Both the position numbers and the translations under genes were made by a program. The notes beneath the pieces are model-generated. The model was given only the letters and a program-made list of their open reading frames with translations. It searched no databases and was not told the origin of the DNA. Of a DNA stretch of 64,000 nucleotides, positions 56,239-64,000 are shown piece by piece. Within the stretch, counting starts at the first letter, position 1, and every line of letters begins with the position of its first letter. The DNA is from Nemania diffusa (taxonomy: Eukaryota; Ascomycota; Sordariomycetes; Xylariales; Xylariaceae), in assembly GCA_038501195.1 (NCBI GenBank), contig JBBPUQ010000009.1, positions 1,860,001-1,924,000 of the forward strand, given 5' to 3'.

Positions 56239-57777
56239 TGAAAACCTAAGTCGAGTGTCTTGTGGTATATGTATACTGCTTGCTGTTCTTTGCTTGTTAC
56301 GAAATGGGCAAGTCTCGAAGTGTCTCACGAGGATCGATAGAAATTTGGCAACTTATCAGAAAAGTAAAGATTTAGTTATAAACATTATCACGTTAGAAAA
56401 TTTAAACTGGAGATTGTGGCGTGAGCACCAGTGAATGCACAAACTTCGTCATGCAGGCGAATTGAATGCCCTGTGATTCGAGCCACGATCTTTCGATATT
56501 GCTACCGAGACGTCGCTTCCTATCTATCCTCAAAGTTAGTATAGATAGGAGTATAGATAGATGCCGCTTTAGGGCTTTAGAGAGACAAAGAGTAGATCAG
56601 GGCTTCAGTCTACATCGGAAGCTGGTGCCGAAAGGAACCAGGATGTTGACGGGTGATACCGAAAGGAACCAGGATATTGATGAGTGACACGTGACTACAG
56701 TATACTAATTCAGATTCACATGATCTGAATCGAAATGTTGCGCCCCACCTGGATGTACTTGCTGTATAAATACAAAGTACGTATTGTTGGTTGGTTCTAG
56801 AACAGAGGATGTATATGCGGAAACACAACCACTGGATATAAGATTCGCTTACATATACATCCAAAGCCTTACTTTTTACCAAGCAGTTAGCACCGTATTT
56901 GTCATGGGATACCAAATTCGGGCTAGTTCATCTAAATGATTCCTGAGGTTTTCTTCGGGTGGGTCAGTATCTAGAGAAGCGGAAATAGATATCGAATTGA
57001 CTGCCCCTCCATGAATTTTCTCCATTATCATTAATACAAAGCACAGTAGGTACCTATGCGAGCGCTGCCGCTTCTGGTTAGGTAGCTATCATCGCCTGGG
57101 CATAATACCGCAGCTACGGATAATGCTGAATGGGGGTTATTGACTTGGAAGAACTTGCAAGTACGCATTTGGTATTTACACAGCTGTAACAATCGCCTAC
57201 TCTCGCACTCTCACGTAGCTATGCATGTCTGGAACGTGTCATCAAGAACGTGGAAGATTTGATGATTCATTTTGACTTACGAGCCAACTGACTAGATAGA
57301 AGCGAACATTCAAGTACGTATGGTAGCAGTGAACATCGCATTTGCCTCAAGAGAGCCAGCTGGATAATTAGATGGCCACTCCATTAGGGTACAGGCTACA
57401 GCCACAGGAGCTACCATCGCGCCAAGCCGAGGCAAACCCCGCCACCTCATTCGTTTATAGGGCCGGGGAGGGGAAGCATTCTCTAGTGGGGGGTGCCTAA
57501 CAGGGAGTAGTCTAGCGATACTGCAACAAGGTTGACAGTGAGGCTCATTGCGTAGGTAGCTGGATAGACTCTGGAGGGATAGGGCGCGGGCGGCTTTCCG
57601 GTCGGTTTGTTGTCAGCGACAGCACACCTGGACAACTCATTCCCATCCCAGAAATCGTGTTGTCATTTGTTGTAGTAACAATCGGAATCCTGAAGAGCAT
57701 CTAATTCGCGAGCTATATTAGTCTAGCACCGTTCTTATAGGGACTCATTGGGTGTGCGTAGCTAGCCGAGGGGGAGC
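56239..57777. other. divergent intergenic, 1.5 kb
   Basis: Between the HET-S-like and the NLR-like genes. Contains a short direct repeat CCGAAAGGAACCAGGAT at about 56628-56675. No supported gene. Confidence 0.5.
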
Positions 57778-58954
57778 ATGTGTCGCCCTACGTCCAACAG
57801 CGCCATTCGCAACAACACCGCCCTTAACAACGCAACACAGAACAACATTCAGATTTTAAACAACATTCGGATTTCAAACAACATTCAGATTTTTATACAA
57901 AACCATAGGATTCAGGGCGAAGAAGCAAAGACAACAGGTATGCAGATCCTCGGGAATAGGTGTGCTTGTGCATGCTAGACTCACTGATAATTTACCTCTC
58001 GCATAGTCTCGACTTACCTACGAGGCAATGTCCAAGATCAGACCGAAGCGAATGTCGTTGACACCATGACAGCTAATCAACCAGCAGAGCTGAACTCGCT
58101 GGAGGATTTGCGAACCAGCTGTTTCCCAATGCTAATACCAGTGAGAGACAACTGGTTGGACCGCGTACACCGCTATAGTTACGACAGGTGCACGGCTATT
58201 GAGGCATTAGGGCCAAATAACCGTGAATTATTAGGGTCTTGGTTGACGCAGTCCAACCCCGACATTTTAATAATAGATGTGAACTCCGAGCTTGACGATT
58301 CGTCATGGACGATTCATTTTCTCATAGAAACAAGGCACCTTCTCGAAAGGCTATATCCCAAGAACGGAGGTAGCCCTAGTGCTATCACCACTCATCTCTG
58401 TCCAAGAAGCGAAGCAGACAAAGACTACGGCCCAGACATTATTCTTCAGGTTAGCAAGTTAGCATGTTTGTCTGAGGCCCACCGAGATTTTCTAGTTGCC
58501 ACTCGCGCTCTATTGGGTCCGGCGCCTGATGGAACCTGCCTAACTAACATTTAACATTATCTAGGATCTTCTGGTTCAGATTATCGAAGCCCACCCTAAG
58601 AGATTCGGTAATTCTACAGTGGCTCAGCTACGTGCTGCTGCCCACAAGCCAGAGAAGCTCTGGGAATTGATCATCAAGTGCATCAGGCAGGCACAGATAC
58701 GCACACTAGTTATCTTGATCCATGATATCGAGCAGATGTTTCTAGAAAGTTATAAAGAAACTCGCAACAACGATTTCGGGTTTGTCCAGCGCCTCAACGA
58801 ATTCATTCGGCGCCTTCACAGAGAAGATAACATCAATGTCAAGACAATGGTAACATGTAGACTCGAGAAAGCCACTATCTGCTTCAAGGAAACTGGGGCG
58901 ATACGCATTGCGATATACAATCCACCCTATAACACCTTTCCCACGGCTGATTAA
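57778..58954 (+). CDS. NLR/STAND-like protein with N-terminal Asn-rich repeat and degenerate P-loop (putative)
   Basis: Three exons, 57778-57937, 58007-58449 and 58565-58954, give 330 residues with all joins in frame. The N-terminus (residues 7-50) is Asn/Ile/Gln-rich: RNNTALNNATQNNIQI, then three 6-residue repeats (NNIQIL, NNIRIS, NNIQIF). The rest resembles the NTPase region of fungal STAND-like proteins: LLGSWLTQSNPDILIIDVNS stands where a W-I-x-G-x-x-G-x-G-K-S strand and loop are expected, but no GKS/GKT is present. IILQDLLVQIIEAHPKRFGN and KLWELIIKCIRQAQ follow, then a Walker-B-like TLVILIHDIEQMFLE and a sensor-like VKTMVTCRLE. There is no C-terminal repeat domain, so it is short or truncated. 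The NTPase is probably inactive. Assignment by eye. Confidence 0.5.
57841..57894 (+). repeat. three 18-bp tandem repeats encoding NNI(Q/R)I
   Basis: Three consecutive 18-base units beginning AACAACATTC, in frame with the coding sequence. They encode NNIQIL, NNIRIS and NNIQIF, an alternating polar/aliphatic pattern that favours beta structure. Confidence 0.85.
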
Positions 58955-59327
58955 GGATTGCAAGCCGATATCCTCCGGCGTCCTCGAGAGGGTGGCAAGT
59001 CGATAGGGAGAAAGTAATTTATCGCAAGCATTCCATGATCAAATTAGAACCCAATCGCCATGGCTGCATAGGTAGTTGGTGTGCTGCCGGAACTGCGAAG
59101 AGATAATTCCACGTAAAAAAAAAAGGATAAAAAGAAGGAATTAGCAAAGCTTGTATCCAAGAGCATCCTAACAAGGTGGTTCGAATCAATAGAAGAAATT
59201 TTCATGCAACAAATATCCCAGCGGTGAGCTCAGCTGGAATGAGTTCATACATCTCATGGTGAGTAAGAAATAATTGAAACTGATGTACGGACCAACTAAT
59301 TACTATTTAAAGGAAACATTTATAACC
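58955..59327. other. convergent spacer
   Basis: Between the 3' ends of the NLR-like and AAA+ genes. It has an A10 run near 59117. Nothing else seen. Confidence 0.6.
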
Positions 59328-61946
59328 TCAGCGCCATCCCTTACCTTCTTTCTCTTTCTGGCGTGGTAGCTGCGGAATAAAATCATACATGGCCTGAGGG
59401 CTCCTCGGAGTCTTGTGCATGAGCTCTCTGAATTCTCGACCAAGTCTAAGAATTTTCCTAATGTGTATGATACCCAGGCACCCTGCGTCTAATATGTCAG
59501 TACCTGACTAGTGTGTAGATCAAATGTACTCATAAGGTCTGTGTGGATGAATGCAAGAGCTTCTAGTAATAAGGCAAAGGATAATATTATTAAAAGTTGA
59601 TTCAGTGAACGTACCTCTGTCTTGATGAGCAAGCGCCGATGCAGCAGCTATGCAGTTTCTGATTTGCCGTCCATTCATATTTACGTGTGCGCCTCCCTCG
59701 GTTGTCTCCAGATCAAAGTCGATGAATTCTTCCAATGTTTTTTCCTGGTTCTTGGTCAGACTTCCAAGACGCCGAATTTCGAGTTTCCAAATGCGCTTCT
59801 GCGACTCAAGTTTGATAATAGGAAGTGGTATGGCCATGTCTACCCGCGATTCAAGTGCAGGGTCGAGTTCAACACGGGTTGTAGTCATCAATATCAAGGC
59901 TTCAGAGTTATCCAGGTGGTGGAGGAAGATGGAGACTATAGCATAGCGCTTCAGATCTTGCATGTTCCGTGTTGTGATAAAGATATCGGCGTCATCTAGT
60001 AGTAAAATGGCCTTCCAGTTTGTGGCTCGGAGAAACACCTCCTGAAGTCTCCTTTCCAGGATGTCTACATCTGTTCCTAACTCGCCACACGTCACTTTGT
60101 ACAAGGGAACAACATGCTTGGCAGCAAGACATTCTATATCGAAGGATGCAATAGGTTAGCCAGCGCAAAACACCGAGAAGTTGGTGATTACAGCCTGCTT
60201 AGGACAACTGTGGGACTCACCTGCGGTTAGGGTTTTACCTGTGCCAGAACTGCCCTGCAAGAGAATGTTGAACCCACGCCCCTTTCTTCTGACCATATCC
60301 CCACCATTGACCCCCTGTCCATCTTCCGGTTTCAGATGGGTCAATAGAGCAGACTCAAGATAATTCTTGTGATCTACTACCATTTCAAGTTCGTTAAGCG
60401 CGCCATGTTGCTGTCGCACCTCCCTAATATCCTTAGGGAGGATCGCTTCCCAAGACTTGTGTGTTAATGAGAACGCCCATATCCTAGGTGGGCAGAAAAG
60501 CAGAGGAGCATCTAAATCGTCTAACCCCTTTTCGAAGTTTTTGTCTGAGCTGCGAGATGATTCTATACACACATCTAAGTCGTGCGGGGCCCCAGCTGGG
60601 TACGAGGGTAGCCCAAGAGCCTCGGCGACGCAAGTAGAACATGCTGAGCCGCCACAATCGGTCGCCGAGGCATTTCCTGTTACTCCAATATGCTTGCTAG
60701 ACGTCACATAATCAATAATGATGCTGACCGGGTCCTAAGACAAATGTTCAGCAACTTTGCACAAACCAAGTTTTGTTGGAGACTATTACTTACATTGCAT
60801 GAAGATCGAGGCCATGCATCACCATTATATTCCTTGTAATTTACTTCGCGACTGTAATTCAAGAACAATCTTCCTCGTTCGAGTAGCTGACGATGCAGGT
60901 CATTACGCCCCTGAAAGTACCATTCAGGCACGACCTGGAGATCTGCAATTGATCGCTCCGAAGTATACGATTGGACGCGAAGCACTTCGCGATGCGGTGT
61001 GAGCCATTTTCCAGTTGGATCCAGGTCGAGATACAAGCAGTGTATCAACATTATATCACTGCTTGAAGGAGAATTTGAGTCGGCCCTCTCAACTTTGTAC
61101 GCTCTCCATACCCCATCATCTTTTGCGAAGACAGTGATACCTGCAGGATAAATAAGCCACAGGTCCTCAAAAGCAATTTTCTCGCTCTTTCCGGCCTCCA
61201 AATCATTGAGCTTTTCCCAATCAGTGGGACGTTCCGCTTTAATGAAATCCAGAAGCAATTTGACGTGAATGCTAGTATCGTCTTCTTCATCTTCGCTTGC
61301 AGCTTGCGATATTCTCTTTCTATTGTGGAAGATCCACTCATAAGGCTCGTGGATAGTCAATTCAGGAGAAAAGCGATCCTCTTGTTGAAATGCGCCCAGT
61401 GAGTTGATAGAAGCTCGTTCTAAGACTCCCCTAAGAAGAGGGCAAATTATCCTCAATGAAGGACTTTTACGCATCAACCGAATCTCAAAGACTCGGGTAC
61501 CCTTAGGACTTCTACATTCATATGGTCCCAGATCTGATCGCGACGATTGCGTGCGGTCAAGAAGATGAAGCTACCGAAGAGTGAGAACTAGTTAGGCGCA
61601 ATGAACGTTTAGACAGAAACTAAGGGCATACATTCGTTTTCCTAAGCCAACTCTGCCCGTAGCTTGGCTGGTGGTGATCCACACACATGGCAGTACTCCC
61701 TCCATCAGTCGACAAATAAATAGCTGAGTCTCGCCTAGTTCTAGGGACCCCATCAGATACATGTTCATCCATTCTAGGAGCGTGGATCGGAATAGAGCTG
61801 CCTGGAGAGTAATGATCGATTGGGGAAACTGGTGCATCGTTATAAGCCCTGGGAACTAACTCCAGCGTGCGATTGCCTTGTGTAGGGGGTGCTGTCCTCA
61901 TAACGGCAACCTCAGTGCTGGGTTTGGATGGTGATTGTCCTCCCAT
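59328..61946 (-). CDS. AAA+ ATPase with fungal N-terminal domain (DUF7025-type)
   Basis: Five exons, 61946-61632, 61570-60794, 60734-60221, 60133-59615 and 59482-59328, in frame, give 759 residues. The N-terminal about 105 residues are disordered. The middle region (about 140-380), with FQQEDRFSPELTIHEPYEWI, IAFEDLWLIYPAGITVFAKD and VPEWYFQGRNDLHRQLLERG, matches the domain that precedes the ATPase in a large fungal family. The AAA core has Walker A LLQGSSGTGKTLTAGEC (split by an intron after the Thr-Ala), Walker B ILLLDDADIF, sensor LILMTTTRVELD, Arg-rich DPALESRVDM and the lid NGRQIRNCIAAASALAHQD. Walker B reads DD instead of DE. Such genes are numerous in accessory regions and of unknown function. 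The last exon join is the least certain. Confidence 0.8.
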
Positions 61947-63668
61947 TATGCAGCAAGCAGCTGGTGTTAGAATTACTGCCTGTCGCTGGCAATAAGCCGA
62001 GGGGGTGCGGATGAGAGGGGTAGGTATGAAATTTGAAAAAGAAGGGCACTCACAGGCAAAGCCCTGAGGCACTCGGGATGTAATATACGCCAGAAGGAGT
62101 AGCCACGGCCAGACCGCCCTTCTCGAAAATTTCCACCCACCCAAAATGGTCATGGCCTGTTTCTCTCTCTCTCTCTCCTCCCCCCCTCTCTCTCGGAACT
62201 ACTACCTACTTCAGAAGCTGAGTGTCATTATTGCCCCAAGCAGCATGCAGACGCTGTATGTTTCTGCAGGTAAGCAGGACTATGAGCCAGTAGCACCATA
62301 GGTTCTAAAGGTAGTGTACACCACGGTTCCCTTCCTGAGCCAGTCGGAGTTGGCTTCGATCCATCACAAGGTCGTTGCATGCTGTAATACGGCAGCGACG
62401 TCCGAAGAGGAGATATCACGCCGCAATCAAGCAGCGTATGATCCAATAGGGCCCGATATTGAACCCTAGGACCCCCATTATGCTGCAGATACACGTCTAT
62501 ACTAGCTAGGAGTTGCTGCAAGTACAGCTATCAATGCAACCACCAGGCGTCGTGATCAACCAATATGATGTTCACATTGGTGGCCTACCTGATTTCACAT
62601 ACAGAGGCAGGTCGGGATAAGCCGGCCAAACTAGAAAATTCGTTAGTTATGTGAAAACTCATGCCCTGCAAGCCATCCTAGAGGGGGAGGAACACTTTTT
62701 ACGTACCTACTGAAAAGGCTTACTGGTCCCCGGACCGGGATTCGCTTGGTAGGGGGTTGGGATAGCTTGGCAAAGCAGCATATGTCTAAGGCAAATATGG
62801 TGAATCCAGAAATTCCAGACATCATACTTGGTAAGTATAGTCATTCATTTGGACGTACCTAGAATGAGGCTTCTTAAAGGAGTCCCAAGACGGGTGGGGT
62901 TGGAGGTGAATTAAATAGGTACATGAAATTACCTAGCTCAAAACTGTTAAACTAGCTCACACTATCTAGACTTATTTGCGGGATACGTAGTGGCAAATAT
63001 GACTGGAGGTTTTCTGTATTACGAAGTAATGGAATAGAAAAGCCAACGTTAAGAATATATAAATTCCGCTTCACTTTAATCCTATAAATAAAATAGGTAC
63101 CTAGCCAGAAAACAGGGGTGGTTTTCAGTATCCTAATATAGTTAGTCTCTCTTAAATATGTAGGTACCTAAGGATAATTGATAAATTAGAGCCTTTTGGT
63201 TGGCTGCACCCGCCTTATCAAAAATAAGTCCTTTAACCACACTACCTATTTCTCTAATGTACCTTGACTCCTTTACAACGATTTGCAAACAATCACTTTT
63301 CTAACCACCCTTCGCAACGCCCCTTTGGCTAGGCAGGTACCTAGAGGTTCTATTTCTAATAAGCCCGGCACAGAGGGACTAACCATATTAGGGCGCTTTA
63401 ACTCCCCTCTAGTTTTCTAACCCCCTTCCAGTAATACCGTATGTTATAGGGTTAAAGATAACAATACGCGGAATTTATAGATCCTATTTAGGTAGAAATA
63501 TTTCTTTAAATGCCGCCTCGGCACCGTGACTTAGAAAGTGTGATAGCGAGGCCGCTCGCACAGCTTCATACATCTAATAGAAGTATAAAGCTAACTCGGA
63601 TATGGTTCTATTGAGTATATGAAGATGTGCGAACGGCTCTGCTATTCCACTTTTTATCAGTGGGGATG
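61947..63668. other. gene-poor right end
   Basis: Contains a pyrimidine-rich microsatellite (CT runs) at about 62161-62195. The minus frame extending upstream from the AAA+ gene to 62153 has a hydrophobic stretch (WPWLLLLAYITSRV); it is more likely leader than part of the protein but could mark an alternative start. Frames at 62228-62825 have no support. Confidence 0.5.
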
Positions 63669-63838
63669 TTGAGTACCCACTCCGTGACTTAAAAATGGGG
63701 TGGAGGGGCCGAGCTTTACTTGCATACACCCAATAAAACTATTATCCGAGCATTATTTATACCTTTATTGGGTATGTGCATCCTTGAGATCGGCCCCACT
63801 ATGCAACTTTTAAGTCACTATGCCGAGTCAGCACTCAA
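63669..63838. mobile_element. MITE-like element, imperfect long inverted repeat
   Basis: The outer ends begin TTGAGT and are inverted. Further in, GTGACTTAAAA, GGGGCCGA and ACCCAATAAA on the left are mirrored on the right. Overall about 70-bp arms of roughly three-quarters identity surround a 25-base AT-rich centre. No coding capacity. The target duplication is not clear. GTGACTTA also occurs at about 63526, perhaps a second, degraded copy. Confidence 0.65.
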
Positions 63839-64000
63839 AGAGATAAACACCTGACATAAGCACCGCGGGAAAAGAACGCGAGTGTAGATAGTTGGTCTAC
63901 CCGTCGAATTCCTCTTTCTCGTCGCAGATAAGAAAACAGACATACAGGCTATTTGGGATCCCATACCCCATATCCTTAGGCCACTACTCTACGCAGCTAC
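63839..64000. other. window end, no gene seen
   Basis: 162 bases without a recognisable feature. Confidence 0.5.

Noticed and set aside
62228..62825. Minus-strand ORFs at the right end
   Set aside because: Short, no motif and no splice consistency with each other or with the AAA+ gene.
1..64000. CRISPR array or bacterial-type operon
   Set aside because: No regularly spaced repeats; gene structure is eukaryotic throughout.

Overview
This window is nuclear DNA of a filamentous ascomycete (Pezizomycotina, most likely Sordariomycetes). Short GT-AG introns of about 50-130 bases interrupt many genes. Typical fungal families are present: a Zn2Cys6 regulator, SLX4, RTC1, an FTA2-like kinetochore protein, fungal acid ceramidase and tyrosinase. 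Two nuclear tRNA genes are seen, one with a canonical intron, and the spacers are rich in the CCTAGGTA-type words common in these fungi. The species cannot be named from the sequence alone. Exon joins were made by eye from splice consensus, frame and protein sense.

Layout: 0.4-9 kb is accessory-looking, with a Zn2Cys6 transcription factor whose zinc cluster lies on small upstream exons, a LaeA-like methyltransferase, a short-chain dehydrogenase, and a decayed gene (7.6-9.1 kb) with a stop and frame breaks. At 10.2-10.8 kb are tRNA-Gly(GCC) and an intron-containing tRNA-Leu(UAG). From 12 to 48 kb is the housekeeping core: SLX4, ribosomal protein S21, an acid-ceramidase-like hydrolase, CPD photolyase, two Nudix hydrolases, an SGNH hydrolase, a DapA-type aldolase, the SEACIT subunit RTC1, a deaminase, an uncharacterised protein, the proteasome deubiquitinase RPN11, the RNA helicase ROK1, a GNAT acetyltransferase, an FTA2-like protein, an EthD protein and D-lactate dehydrogenase. 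From 48 to 51 kb lie a GPI-anchored-type wall protein and a tyrosinase. From 51 to 64 kb is a gene-poor accessory region with an orphan gene, a HET-S-like gene, an NLR-like gene and an AAA+ ATPase.

The most interesting locus is 55.5-59 kb. A minus-strand gene encodes a 232-residue protein with a helical N-terminal domain of the fungal cell-death/STAND type and two copies of a motif like the HET-s-related amyloid motif at its C-terminus. About 1.5 kb away and divergently transcribed is a gene whose N-terminus carries a similar motif inside an Asn/Ile-rich tandem repeat, followed by a NACHT/STAND-like region with no recognisable P-loop but a Walker-B-like strand. This resembles the het-S/nwd2 arrangement of amyloid-signalled cell death, with an unusual, apparently NTPase-dead receptor. 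Non-autonomous DNA elements (MITE-like) at 37.3 kb and 63.7 kb, and several smaller inverted repeats, were also found.
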